A DNA stretch of 64,000 bases, taken from Lacipirellula limnantheis (lineage in GTDB: Bacteria; Planctomycetota; Planctomycetia; Pirellulales; Lacipirellulaceae). The notes beneath the pieces are model-generated. The model was not told the origin of the DNA. It did not search any database and saw only the letters and a program-made list of their open reading frames with translations. Below are positions 10,166 through 19,920 of this stretch, one piece after another. The DNA is taken from NCBI RefSeq assembly GCF_007746075.1, contig NZ_CP036339.1, positions 5,175,786 to 5,239,785 of the forward strand. The letters run 5' to 3'. Each line of letters starts with the position of its first letter. Position 1 is the first letter of the stretch. The position numbers and the translations under genes are program-made.

Positions 10166-11545
10166 TTAGTTCGCGATCTGATCGCTGTTCCACGGCAGCG
10201 CCGGCTGCGGATTGCTCGCTGGCTCGTAAGGGAGATTCAGCACGTAATCGACGACGTTCCAAATCTCCTCGTCGCTAAGCGTGCCCTGCGCCCCCGGAGC
10301 CGCGGCGCCGACGCCCGGCATGGGCGTTCCCGCGATGCCTGCGCTGACGCGGCAATAGAGATCTAATCGCCGGCGACCGCCGCGATAGACGCCCTTGCGC
10401 AGGTTGCGAGGAATGGCGTTGCGAATCGGATAGAAGCTGTGCGCCACCGGCTGTCTCAGGGCAAGAGTCGCTTCGTCGGCCGCCAGCTTCGCTTCTTCTT
10501 CGTCGGTTTCCTTACCCTCGCGACCGAGTCGAGCGATTTCCTTTTGCTGACTGACGATCGATTCCTGCAACTGCGCGGTCGCGTCTTGGAACGCCTTCTG
10601 CTCTTTGGACCAGATGTCGTAATCGTTCTGTTGACCGTCGCCCAATCCGGTCGGACCATGGCAAGTAAAGCAATTCGCCTTCGTGCCGTAGAACAGTTCG
10701 CGGCCCTTGGCGACCGACTCGCCGATTTCTTCGGGCGTGCGATTGTCTTCGGGAATGCCATCTTCAGCCGGCACAATGACCTGATCGCTCGCTTCCTGCC
10801 AGGGCGCCATTACTTCGGTCAGGATTTCCTTAACCACTTCGCCTTGTTCGGGATTGGTCGCCGGATCGAAGGGGGGACGCTCCATGACCGGATTGCCGTC
10901 TTCATCGAGCACGGGGTTGCCGTTCTCGTCTTCCTTTTCGGCTTCGCCAAGTTCGTCGTAGACGTACTGCGCGAGCTTCGTTTCCATCTCTCCGCGGATC
11001 GAGAGATACTTCACATACTCCAGCAGCGCATCGACTTCCGATTCCGTAAGCAGCGAGAACGACGGCATCGACGTGCCGGGGACGCCGTTGTTCAGCACGC
11101 GGCGGAGGTCGGCGTCGGTCGGCTTCGCGGGGTTGAACGTGGTCTTGAACTTGAACACGCCCTGCCGATAATCGCGCGGGTAGGGATTCAAAAAGCGAGC
11201 TGTCGGGCCGCGGCCGTCGCCATTGATCCCGTGGCAATGAACGCAGTGCTTACGGTAGAGACCTCGGTCGACGCCTTGCTTGTCGCTCCAGGCGGCGCCG
11301 GCCGCAAGCGTAAGGCGCTGCTGGTTCAGCCCCGATTCAGGCAGCGCGTACGGCGCATCGGGCGTGCCGAACATCGCTGCCAGGACGTTGGCCACTTCTT
11401 GCTGATACTCGGGGCTGATTTCGTTGGAAACCATCACCACGGGGTTCAGGTGAAAGCGCGGGGCCGGCGCCTGTTCGCAGCCGACAAGCGCGACCAGCGC
11501 GGTCGCGGCGGTGAACAGCACGGAGTATCGGGAAGTCAGCTTCAT
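10166..11545 (-). CDS. Diheme cytochrome c lipoprotein
   Basis: A 459-residue periplasmic cytochrome with two c-type heme motifs, HCVHCHG (about residue 100) and NCFTCHG (about residue 300), each followed by glycine-rich GxGRG or GLGDG turns of mono-heme cytochrome c domains. The ATG at 11545 starts a lipoprotein signal ending in the lipobox ALVALVGC, which favours it over an upstream frame extension. Its place between ctaC and the cupredoxin-like genes suggests it carries electrons between the cyt b/Rieske complex and the oxidase, or is a subunit of it. The function is inferred from context. Confidence 0.9.
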   Translation of the reverse strand: MKLTSRYSVLFTAATALVALVGCEQAPAPRFHLNPVVMVSNEISPEYQQEVANVLAAMFGTPDAPYALPESGLNQQRLTLAAGAAWSDKQGVDRGLYRKHCVHCHGINGDGRGPTARFLNPYPRDYRQGVFKFKTTFNPAKPTDADLRRVLNNGVPGTSMPSFSLLTESEVDALLEYVKYLSIRGEMETKLAQYVYDELGEAEKEDENGNPVLDEDGNPVMERPPFDPATNPEQGEVVKEILTEVMAPWQEASDQVIVPAEDGIPEDNRTPEEIGESVAKGRELFYGTKANCFTCHGPTGLGDGQQNDYDIWSKEQKAFQDATAQLQESIVSQQKEIARLGREGKETDEEEAKLAADEATLALRQPVAHSFYPIRNAIPRNLRKGVYRGGRRRLDLYCRVSAGIAGTPMPGVGAAAPGAQGTLSDEEIWNVVDYVLNLPYEPASNPQPALPWNSDQIAN

Positions 11546-11662
11546 TGCACGATCGGGGATCGTTGAGTTGTTTTGATGGCGTTGGATGTACTGCGTGGCT
11601 TCGGCCACCACGGCGATCAATCGCCCAGCCGCACGACGCCGCATGCGTCGCGCTGCCCTCGG

Positions 11663-12568
11663 CTAACCGCCGAACGCCGAAGCGGGGACGACGATCGGCA
11701 GGTCGCGCGTTTCATTTTCTTCGAGCGTCACGATAAACCGGCCCTTATTCGACCAGTTGAGTTCTTTCGTTTCGGGAGTGTCGACGAACAAGGCGCCGTT
11801 GCCGCCGGCGGCGTGCTCGTGCCAGACTTGAATCTCAAGCTTCTCGCCCGCGGGGAGGTTCGGGATCTCGAACGAGCCATCGGGGCCCGTCACGGCGAAG
11901 TAGGCATTCTCGCGCGGCAACATGTACGAGAGCATCCAGGGATGGATGCTGCAGCGCACGGGGACGGGAAGCGACTCCTCCTTCTTCGCGACGAACGGCG
12001 TCGAGGCGCCGCTGGCAATCGTCTGATTAAAGCCGTTCTGTCCCGAGATATTCGTGTTGTGGCCCACGTTGTCGCTGTTCTTGATGTCGATCGGCTGGCC
12101 GGTGGTGACCCCCAATAGATGCGTCAGGAACACGCATTCCTTCTGATCAAGCAGCGCCGTGTCGGTGCGCGGGCCGGAACCTTCATGGACGCGTGAGACC
12201 TTGCGGGCGAAGACTGCAATATTGGCAATCCCCTTGTTGCCCGAGTCGACGAGCAGGAACTGCTGCAGCGGCGCTTGGCCGCCTGGAGCGCAGGTCGCCT
12301 GATCCTTGTTCACGGCATAGGGCGGCATCGTCGGCGGCGTGCCATCGAAGGTAAATTTCCCCTTCAGCGTGGCCCAGCCGGTGCCGGTGGCCGCAGCGTC
12401 GCCTCCCGCCGCGGCCCCTTCGCCAACGAGGACCGTGCGAATCTTTTCGGCAGCCGTCAGATTGGCAACGATGGGGTCTTCGCTCGAACGGGAACAACCG
12501 GCAACGCTGATCGCCGCCAAAGCGAGTCCCCAGGTACGGAAAGAGCGATGAGCGAAGATGCGATTCAT
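11663..12568 (-). CDS. Cupredoxin-like lipoprotein (first of two paralogues)
   Basis: A 301-residue exported protein. The signal peptide ends in a lipobox (AAISVAGC), predicting attachment to a membrane. The middle contains GHNTNISGQN, and then RCSIHPWMLSYM: a His followed by Cys-x2-His-x2-Met, arranged like type-1 copper ligands. A short beta-sandwich domain follows (GPDGSFEIPNLPAGEKLEIQ, carboxypeptidase-regulatory-like). The next upstream gene (12649-13443) has the same order of motifs. Both lie between the octaheme cytochrome and the diheme cytochrome, so electron transfer or copper handling for the oxidase is plausible but unproven. Confidence 0.8.
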   Translation of the reverse strand: MNRIFAHRSFRTWGLALAAISVAGCSRSSEDPIVANLTAAEKIRTVLVGEGAAAGGDAAATGTGWATLKGKFTFDGTPPTMPPYAVNKDQATCAPGGQAPLQQFLLVDSGNKGIANIAVFARKVSRVHEGSGPRTDTALLDQKECVFLTHLLGVTTGQPIDIKNSDNVGHNTNISGQNGFNQTIASGASTPFVAKKEESLPVPVRCSIHPWMLSYMLPRENAYFAVTGPDGSFEIPNLPAGEKLEIQVWHEHAAGGNGALFVDTPETKELNWSNKGRFIVTLEENETRDLPIVVPASAFGG

Positions 12569-12648
12569 GGCGGCGTTGGACTGGGGCGCGAGCCCCGGCC
12601 AAGACTGGCCGGGGCTACTCGCCGTGGTACGTAGTGAACGCGACTGAA

Positions 12649-13443
12649 CTACTTGCCGAGCAGCGCCGGCGTGATCTCGATGACGCCGAGATCAACGGTC
12701 TTGCCAGCGGGAACATCGATCGCCAACTGTCCTTTGCGATCGGCCTTGTCTTTGCCGACCTTCAGATCCTTGAGGTTCCCCTTGGCCTCGTGCCAGAAAG
12801 CGAAATCGTGCTTTCCGGCCGGGACATTCTTGATTTCAAACGTGCCATCCGCCGCCGAGACCGCCATGTAAGGGTTGTCCCGAATCAGGACGTAGGCGTT
12901 CATCCAGGGATGGACGTTGCAGGCGACCTTCGAGGGGTAGCTCTCGCTCTTGGTGAACTGCTTTAAGATCGGCGCGCCGTTAGTCACCTGCTCGTTGAAC
13001 TTTGGGTTGGCGAACAGCATCGAGGCATTCGTGTTGTGGCCGATCCCCTCGTCCGAATTGCGGATTTCAAACTTGTCGGCCGTCCAAACGGTCATCGCGT
13101 GCGGTTCAAACCGGCAGCCATGGTTATCCAAGACCAGCGGCTTGTCGGCAGGCTTGACGTCGGGATGAACTTCGAGCTTCTTGCCGCGTCCCGGATTCAG
13201 GTAGACGAAGACGTTGGCCAGCTCGCCGCCGTCGCCGACGACGACGGACTCGTCGACCAGTTCGTGCTTCGAGCAGTACTCGGTGTCTTTGTTGGGGACG
13301 ATCTTCTCGGGCTTCACGTCTCCCTTGAAGACGAATTTGCCCTTCACCGTGCCCCATTCCGCCGCAGCGGCGGTCGAGCTGACCGCGACGGCGGCGCCCA
13401 GGGCAAACACGGTACACATGCGACGGAAAGCGTTGCTACTCAT
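12649..13443 (-). CDS. Cupredoxin-like periplasmic protein (second of two paralogues)
   Basis: A protein of about 264 residues from the ATG at 13443. The signal peptide (MSSNAFRRMCTVFALGAAVA, cleaved after an AAA region) lacks a lipobox, unlike its paralogue at 11663-12568. It keeps the candidate copper ligands GHNTNAS and ACNVHPWMNAYV and the following AADGTFEIKNVPAGKHDFAF beta-sandwich. The frame is open upstream to 13584, but that would overlap the large cytochrome gene, so a start at 13443 (or the ATG at 13461) is preferred; AGAGAG lies just before 13443. Role inferred from its place in the respiratory operon. Confidence 0.8.
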   Translation of the reverse strand: MSSNAFRRMCTVFALGAAVAVSSTAAAAEWGTVKGKFVFKGDVKPEKIVPNKDTEYCSKHELVDESVVVGDGGELANVFVYLNPGRGKKLEVHPDVKPADKPLVLDNHGCRFEPHAMTVWTADKFEIRNSDEGIGHNTNASMLFANPKFNEQVTNGAPILKQFTKSESYPSKVACNVHPWMNAYVLIRDNPYMAVSAADGTFEIKNVPAGKHDFAFWHEAKGNLKDLKVGKDKADRKGQLAIDVPAGKTVDLGVIEITPALLGK

Positions 13444-13486
13444 CGATCTACTCTCTTTCATTTCCAGGGCTACCAGACGGGGGCCC

Positions 13487-16400
13487 TCATGGCGTGGATT
13501 CGCCCGCTTCATCCGCGGCGGATGCACCGCCGGCAGGGGGCGTCGCTCCGCCGGCGGGCTGAGCCGCGGCGGCCCGCTCGACAAGCGAGCTCACCGACGT
13601 GTTGCGACGGGCGTAAGCGTCAAAATTCATCAGCAAGTCAACCAACCCGTTGAGTTGCTGGACGCTAGTTCCATGATACAGCTCTTGGGCGACGCCCCCC
13701 AGGTGGGGATCGTCCGGTCGGTAAGGGATATTCACCGGCATGCCGGTGTACGGCAGGATTCGCGCCGGATTGGCGATCCAATCCCGCGTAAAGTTCGGCC
13801 GCAGGCGGCTTTGGACGTCGGCCAGATTGGGGCCGAACGTATTCGGGTCGCCCTGCGGCGCAAAGTCGGCCACGGCGTGGCACTTCACGCAGTAGTTGCC
13901 GTTGGTGACGATATTCATCGCCTCGGCCAGCGGATCGCCGCCCTTGGCGTTGAGATTTGTCAGGTAATTGGCGCGCTGCTGCGGTTTGTATTCAAACGGG
14001 AACTGGGCCTCGCTCATCGCGGCGAAGTAGTTGACCAGCTTTTCCGCCTCTTCGCTCGACATATGGAAGTTCGGCATCCGCATGACTACGGCGGGCCGAA
14101 TCATCGTCGGATCCATCAGGAATCCGTGAAGCCAATCAGTTTGCACCTTCTTTCCTTCGTCCATGAGCGGCGGCGGGAGCCAACCCCACGCTTCGCGCCC
14201 ATTGACCTGCGGGTTCACTTCCTTCGCCCGGGCAATCACCTTCGGGAAGAGGTATCGAGCGAGATCGCCGCCCCAGGCTGGATAAGCGTTGCCGTTGGCA
14301 GGACCATACTTCGCACGATCAGCTGGGATGAGGAGCTCGTCGACGCCGCGGAGGCGCGGTTGGCCGTTGATTAGCTCATTTGCCCAGAGGCCGAAACGGT
14401 AGAAGACCGAAATCGCCTCGCCATCTTCCTGTTCGGCCTCCATCACTTCTTCGGCCGTGATCGGCTGGCGATCTTCGTCGACCCAGGTCGGCTGGCCTGT
14501 TTCCTCATCGAAGACCGGCTGGCCGGCAATGTTCGCTTGCAGCAGCCCGCGGGTGTCTTTCGCCAGCGACGCAGCGATCTGCTGATCGGTGAAGCCAGGA
14601 TCAAGGAACGGATAGTCGACGACCTCCGACGCATCCTCAAACGTGTCGCTACCGTAGCCGAAAACCCACTGCTCCATCTTGAGCGTGTGGCAACCGCCGC
14701 AGTTGAATCGTTCCAAGACTTGGCGCCCGTCGACGATGGCCTGCTGCCGTGCGTCCGGATTGAACAGGAACTTCGTCGCCGGCGGCTCCTTCACCAGGCC
14801 CAGCACAAACGTAATCACCGCTTGCCGTTGCTGGTCGTTGAAGGGGAACTTAGGCATCCGCAGCCGTTCGTTGAAATTCTTATTGCGCGTCGTCTTGTAG
14901 TCGTAGCTGCGCGGGTAGCGCAGCTTCTGCCAAATGAAGCCGTCGCGGCCGTGACTGTTAAGCGATTGGACGAAGTAACTTTCGTCGGCGCTGAAATCAG
15001 CCGGATCGAGATGGCCATGGCTAGCGGCGTGAGCGGCGTCGTGGCCGTCGCCCTCCGCGGCGGCATGATCGCCCGCCGGGGTTTCGGCCGCATTGGCTGA
15101 GCCGTCGGCGTGCGGTAGCGCGTCGTGCGTCGGATTCTCGGGATTGATGCTGTGGGTTTCAAGGAATTTGTGAATGTTTTCAAACGCCAACTTCGACGTT
15201 TCCTTCCGGCCCCAGTCGGCCAGCGCCGTGCCGATCGGCTTGGCGTCCTCGAAACCGGGGATGTCGTGGCAACCGAAGCAGCCGTACTTGCCGATCGTGT
15301 TCCGCGCGACGAACTCCAGCTGACGCTCGACCCGGTTCTCGTCGGTCAGCCCGATGAGAACTCGCTCGTTCGTCTTCAGCTTGGCGCGTTGCGACTCGGC
15401 GAAGCCTTCGCCTTCAAGATACTGGCGAGCCCGACCCTTGGGGATCGCGTCGCTGGTGAGCCAAAGCTGGGCGAGGTCGGCGAGCGCGGACTTGTCCTCA
15501 ACGGTCCAATCGTCAGACGCCGGCACGTCGGTCGGCTGCCAATCGGTCGGGACGCCCAAGAGGAACGCCGTGATGTCGGCCGCCGGATCGGTGACGACGC
15601 CGGTCGGTTGGTTCTGCGCGTTTTTCTCGACGATGGGGCCGATGTACAACTCAGGCATCACCGTACGGGCGTGATACCGATTTGGCTGCTTCACCCACGA
15701 ATAGAGCCAGCGGCGCCCCTTCTCGGTGTTGAGCTTGGCGCCGAGCCGCGACAGGTCGGGACCTTGGTTCGACGCGATGCCGGGGAACTCCTCGTGGGCG
15801 TGGCAGGCTAAGCAGCCGCGCGACTCAAACTGCCATTCGCCGCGCTCAGCCGATGCCTGCTCCGTGATGCCCTGCGCCGGCTCGAGATACTCAAAGTCGT
15901 CGCTCGCGTTGAGCAGGTACTCGGTGATGGCGCGGATTTCGATCGGCTCGAACCGCTGGCTTTCGGCCAGCTGCGAGGCATCCTCGGGATCGCTCAGGTG
16001 CTCGTGCAGACCGAAGAACTGCGGCATTTTCGTCGACGGACGGAAGTCGGCTGGCTTGCGAACCCAGCTGTATAGCCAGTCGTAGTCGACCTTCGACTTG
16101 ATGTAACGGAGGCTCGGGCCGACCTTGCGGTACTCGCCGGGGATCTCGACGTCCTTAAGCAGCGTCGCCAGCCGCGACAATTCGGCCTGGGCTTGAGCCT
16201 CTTCCGGCGATTGATCGGCAGCCTCGGTAGGTTCTTCGCCCGGCGGGGTCGGCTTCGAGGCGAGAGCACCCAGCAACTGCAGCCTCAGCTCGTTGTTGCT
16301 CGGCTGAACGCGCAGCTGTTGAGCCATTTCACGCTGGCCGTCCGACAGCGCCTTGCTGTGCAGAATCGCGCCGGCGACTTCGGCGTAGTTAGGTTCCAGC

Positions 16401-18430
16401 CGCACGTCGGGACCGACGCTCGCCGTGGGGCTGTCCCAGCCGTTGATTTCGTGGCAGCCGAAGCAGCCGTATTCCTCGACCAGCGTCCAGCCTTCGACCA
16501 CCTGCGGCGCCGGCGGATCGGGGAACTTTTGGCTTGGTTCGAGCTCGCCTTTGTTGTGATGGCACTTGAGGCAGTTGCTCTCGACGAAGCGGGCCGGCTT
16601 CATCGGGAAAATCCAGTGATGGTTGTCGAACCAACCGTACTCTTGGGCCCAGCGATTCTGCTCCTTGGCGTCGTTTGGCGTGTGAGAAGTCCAAGAGAAT
16701 GACGTGCCGCTTCCCTGCCCATCGTGGCAAATCGTGCAGCCAACGTCCTTCATCGGATGCGGGCTAGTATCCGTCAGGTAGAGATCGAGCCGCGGGTGGC
16801 TCGTGTAGGGATGATCGAGCCCGCGGCGGAGGGCGACCGGGATCTTGGCGTTCCAGTCGACGAGCGTCAGCAAACGTTCGCTGGCCTCCGCCGGCGAGAA
16901 GACCCGCGAGCCCGCAATTTCCTGAATGACGTCGCCCGACTCGATGCCTGCTTTTGCGGCCGGCGTTTCGGGCAACACGTAGTGCACCGTCACGGCGGCG
17001 TCGTCGACAATCCCCGAGTCCGATAGTTCCATTCCGTAAACGTCGACCAACGTCGCCCCTGCGGCGGGTTGAGCTTCAGGCGTCGCAAGTTGAACGGTGA
17101 CGTTCCGCAGTTCTTCGGGAAGCGTTGGGTACATCGGATCGCTCGCCGTCCCGGGGGCGGTCTTCGCGATGCCGCGATGGCAGGTGACGCAACGATCGAA
17201 CCGGGCCACCTGCGAGAAGTTGTAGTTGATCGTAAGATCGGGAAGCCAGTTCTGCTCGACCTTCACGTTACCGCTGTAGAGGGCGTTGAGGATTGGCAGC
17301 CGCGTGACCCATTCACCCGCGTTCGAGGTGTTCTGCGCGACTTGCTCGTCAAGCCGCTTCAATTCGGTGTTCATCGTGTCGAGCTCTTTCGACGCGACCA
17401 CCTTCTCGGCGTTGGCGGCGGAGACCACCTGCTCTAGGGCCATGCGGTATTCTTTGGCCGCGGCAATTGCGGCCGTCAGTTCTGCAACTTGCCGGTCGAG
17501 ATCATTGACCTCGCCCTGCAGCTTCTCCACGGATCCTGGTTCGCCGCCCTGGCCAATCTTGATGCCGAGTTCGCTGACCTTGGCGGTCCGTTGACCGTTA
17601 AGCGACTTTTTCCTGGAGACGAGCGTGGTCTCGCGGAATTTTGCGGCGCGAATGAACTTGTTGAATTCGCCCAGCACGTTGCCGCGGGCGACGACGGCCG
17701 CGTCTTGTGCCGACCACAAGGCATCCTGAGCCGCCTTGATTTCGGCCTTGAGGGTCTGTTCCTGCTCGTCGAGCTCGGCAGCCGACTTCGCGGCTGCTTC
17801 GGCATTTTCCGGCGTCGGCGTTTCGGCCGCGCCCGCCTGCTTGGCCTGCACGATCGTTTCGAGTTCGGCCTTGAGCGTCGTCAGCTTTTCTTTGGCCTCG
17901 ACGACCGCCGGGGTTTTCGAATCGAGATCAGCGACGGCGGCGTTCAGTTTGGCGAACTCGGGATCTTCGGCGAGCGCGACTTCACCCTCGGCGGCAACGA
18001 GCGTCACTTCGTAAGCGACTTTAGTAACTTCGCCGTCAGGACTTTCGGCTTCTTGGGAGTCGTCTTCCCCACCTGCCGCGGGAGCTGCTTCCTGTACCGT
18101 CGGCGAAGCGCTCTTCAATCGCTCGTTCTCTTGCCGAACCAACTCTTCAAACTGCAGTACGAGATCCGTGGGAACCGCCTGGCTGTCGTAGTCCCGCAGT
18201 TCGTCCTCATACGCGTTCATCAACTTGGCGTATTGCTGCGCGGCCGCGTCGCGACGCGACTGGATCATCCACGCGTCTTTCTTGCGATCCTTGAGCGTCC
18301 AATCCTTCCATTCGCGATTGTGGTCGCGGGCCATCAACATCACCGTGGCGATGGCCATCACGATGGCGCTGGCGCCAAAGATGACGTGCATCGTCCGTTG
18401 ATTGCGCCAAGTTTGTTCCGAAGCGGGCAT
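13487..18430 (-). CDS. Giant octaheme c-type cytochrome with coiled coil and PDZ domain
   Basis: A 1647-residue protein with eight CxxCH heme motifs: CVTCH (about residue 413), CTICH (565), CLKCH (620), CFGCH (657), CLACH (875), CFGCH (1052), CGGCH (1245) and CVKCH (1515). An N-terminal membrane anchor (about residues 15-31) is followed by a long alpha-helical coiled-coil region (about 60-360). A PDZ-like domain lies between the first and second hemes (about 450-540; ETPAAKAGIESGDVIQEIAG). Hemes 5-8 sit in separate cytochrome c-like modules. It lies directly after the cyt b subunits and there is no cytochrome c1 or f gene, so it probably takes that role. This assignment is contextual. Confidence 0.88.
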   Translation of the reverse strand: MPASEQTWRNQRTMHVIFGASAIVMAIATVMLMARDHNREWKDWTLKDRKKDAWMIQSRRDAAAQQYAKLMNAYEDELRDYDSQAVPTDLVLQFEELVRQENERLKSASPTVQEAAPAAGGEDDSQEAESPDGEVTKVAYEVTLVAAEGEVALAEDPEFAKLNAAVADLDSKTPAVVEAKEKLTTLKAELETIVQAKQAGAAETPTPENAEAAAKSAAELDEQEQTLKAEIKAAQDALWSAQDAAVVARGNVLGEFNKFIRAAKFRETTLVSRKKSLNGQRTAKVSELGIKIGQGGEPGSVEKLQGEVNDLDRQVAELTAAIAAAKEYRMALEQVVSAANAEKVVASKELDTMNTELKRLDEQVAQNTSNAGEWVTRLPILNALYSGNVKVEQNWLPDLTINYNFSQVARFDRCVTCHRGIAKTAPGTASDPMYPTLPEELRNVTVQLATPEAQPAAGATLVDVYGMELSDSGIVDDAAVTVHYVLPETPAAKAGIESGDVIQEIAGSRVFSPAEASERLLTLVDWNAKIPVALRRGLDHPYTSHPRLDLYLTDTSPHPMKDVGCTICHDGQGSGTSFSWTSHTPNDAKEQNRWAQEYGWFDNHHWIFPMKPARFVESNCLKCHHNKGELEPSQKFPDPPAPQVVEGWTLVEEYGCFGCHEINGWDSPTASVGPDVRLEPNYAEVAGAILHSKALSDGQREMAQQLRVQPSNNELRLQLLGALASKPTPPGEEPTEAADQSPEEAQAQAELSRLATLLKDVEIPGEYRKVGPSLRYIKSKVDYDWLYSWVRKPADFRPSTKMPQFFGLHEHLSDPEDASQLAESQRFEPIEIRAITEYLLNASDDFEYLEPAQGITEQASAERGEWQFESRGCLACHAHEEFPGIASNQGPDLSRLGAKLNTEKGRRWLYSWVKQPNRYHARTVMPELYIGPIVEKNAQNQPTGVVTDPAADITAFLLGVPTDWQPTDVPASDDWTVEDKSALADLAQLWLTSDAIPKGRARQYLEGEGFAESQRAKLKTNERVLIGLTDENRVERQLEFVARNTIGKYGCFGCHDIPGFEDAKPIGTALADWGRKETSKLAFENIHKFLETHSINPENPTHDALPHADGSANAAETPAGDHAAAEGDGHDAAHAASHGHLDPADFSADESYFVQSLNSHGRDGFIWQKLRYPRSYDYKTTRNKNFNERLRMPKFPFNDQQRQAVITFVLGLVKEPPATKFLFNPDARQQAIVDGRQVLERFNCGGCHTLKMEQWVFGYGSDTFEDASEVVDYPFLDPGFTDQQIAASLAKDTRGLLQANIAGQPVFDEETGQPTWVDEDRQPITAEEVMEAEQEDGEAISVFYRFGLWANELINGQPRLRGVDELLIPADRAKYGPANGNAYPAWGGDLARYLFPKVIARAKEVNPQVNGREAWGWLPPPLMDEGKKVQTDWLHGFLMDPTMIRPAVVMRMPNFHMSSEEAEKLVNYFAAMSEAQFPFEYKPQQRANYLTNLNAKGGDPLAEAMNIVTNGNYCVKCHAVADFAPQGDPNTFGPNLADVQSRLRPNFTRDWIANPARILPYTGMPVNIPYRPDDPHLGGVAQELYHGTSVQQLNGLVDLLMNFDAYARRNTSVSSLVERAAAAQPAGGATPPAGGASAADEAGESTP

Positions 18431-18437
18431 GGGAAAA

Positions 18438-18537
18438 AAGCTTTCAGCTATCAGCTTTCAGCGATCAGCCAGAGGTCGAATCCGCCGTCATGCCATTGCC
18501 TCTGGCTGACCGCTGATTGCTGACCGCTGACCGCTGT
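18438..18537. repeat. Word-repeat inverted repeat (GTCAGC type)
   Basis: The gap between the octaheme cytochrome and the subunit-IV-like gene is an imperfect inverted repeat: AGCTTTCAGCTATCAGC, then GCGATCAGCCAGAGG on the left, and CCTCTGGCTGACCGCTG with further CTGACCGCTGACC on the right. Confidence 0.75.
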
Positions 18538-18540
18538 GTG

Positions 18541-19917
18541 CTAAAAATTCAAGAACCACTCAGGAATCGCGATGATGTACTTCAGGTTAAAGACCCACCG
18601 CAGCACCATCTTGATCGGCAGCGACGCCATGAAGAGCATCAGGTTCGCCATCAACATGAAGCGGATGAGTCCCATCCGTTGGTAATACTTCCGGAACACG
18701 GTCAGCGCCATCAGCGGCGGCAAGGCAATGAAATAGCCGAGCGTCAAAATGATGCCGAGCGACTCCCGCAGCAGGATGTAGCCGGCCTGCACTGCGAAGG
18801 GACTTCCCGATGGAGCCGTCGGCATCGGCCGATCGAGCCAGCGCTCCCAAAAAATTTGCGACAGGTTGACGTTGTCGAGCGCTTCGACCTTGTGTGCGTC
18901 CCAATACTCGTACGGGCCGAAGAAATTCCAGTTGGGGCCCCGCAACAACGTGCCAAGCACGATCAGCGTGATCCACATAACCAGGAAGCCAAACTGAAAG
19001 ATGATGTAGGCGAACTTACGTTGATTGATCGTGTAGTAGCCGTTGCCTGCCTTGTTGAAATCGATGTACGGAATCGCCATCAACCCGACGACGATTAAGC
19101 TCGGCAGCACGACCCCCGCCATCCACGGGTCGAAGTAGACGAGCATCTCCTGCAGCCCAAGGAAGTACCAGGGCGCCTTCGACGGGTTCGGCGTCTTGAC
19201 GCTGCTCGCAGGTTCTTCCAGCGGCGCGGGGAGTGCGATTGCCCAGAAAATCAGGAACGCCGTCAGGGCGATCATGCAGATTAGTTCGGTGTAGACCAGG
19301 TCGGGCCACACCAGAATCTTTTCATTGTCGAGCGCCTCGAGCGGCGCTTCGCCGCGGGCGATCCGGTCGTCGTTGATCACCGCCCGATAGGTCGCTAGCC
19401 ACGTGAAATATGCAAGGAGCAACACGAGCATCACGATGGGCACGTTGTCGGGCTTCGCCACGATCTCGTAGAAGTCGCGGTCGGTCATCGACAGGCCGAG
19501 GAACAGCAACATCAGGTTCCAGATCACCCATGCGACCGTCGGGTTCACAAAGAACCGGCGGAAAACGAACAGAATGCTGAGCAGCACCACCGTGCCGACG
19601 CTGTAGACGACCGGACCCGTACTGCGATTGACGAACTCCCGCAGCCACTCAGGCATCGAGGGCATCCACGCCCCGTGACCGCTCCAGGCGAGCGGTGACA
19701 TGACGATGAAGACAAAGGCAAGCAGGAGCCAGACGATCGCGCTGGTGAACGGAAACGTCTGCTCGCCGGCGCGGATACTGAACCAAGTTTTCGCCGTTCC
19801 AGAGCGCCATAGATAGAGCGCAGCGATGCCGTTCATCAGTGCAAGCACGATGTAATACGGCCCCAGGAACGAGGCGACCGTGTTCAGAAATTGCGCTTCG
19901 GTCAGTCCGTGAGTCAT
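18541..19917 (-). CDS. Cytochrome b subunit-IV-like membrane protein
   Basis: A 458-residue polytopic protein (about nine to ten helices). The middle part resembles the C-terminal half of cytochrome b (subunit IV of b6f): VWPDLVYTELICMIALTAFL, then NPSKAPWYFLGLQEMLVYFD and DPWMAGVVLPSLIV. The Qo-site PEWY motif appears as APWY, without the glutamate. About 200 residues with several helices precede this region and about 130 follow it, so it is much longer than ordinary subunit IV (about 160). It is encoded directly after the b6-like gene, so together they would form a split cytochrome b. ATG start at 19917. Confidence 0.85.
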   Translation of the reverse strand: MTHGLTEAQFLNTVASFLGPYYIVLALMNGIAALYLWRSGTAKTWFSIRAGEQTFPFTSAIVWLLLAFVFIVMSPLAWSGHGAWMPSMPEWLREFVNRSTGPVVYSVGTVVLLSILFVFRRFFVNPTVAWVIWNLMLLFLGLSMTDRDFYEIVAKPDNVPIVMLVLLLAYFTWLATYRAVINDDRIARGEAPLEALDNEKILVWPDLVYTELICMIALTAFLIFWAIALPAPLEEPASSVKTPNPSKAPWYFLGLQEMLVYFDPWMAGVVLPSLIVVGLMAIPYIDFNKAGNGYYTINQRKFAYIIFQFGFLVMWITLIVLGTLLRGPNWNFFGPYEYWDAHKVEALDNVNLSQIFWERWLDRPMPTAPSGSPFAVQAGYILLRESLGIILTLGYFIALPPLMALTVFRKYYQRMGLIRFMLMANLMLFMASLPIKMVLRWVFNLKYIIAIPEWFLNF

Positions 19918-19920
19918 GAA

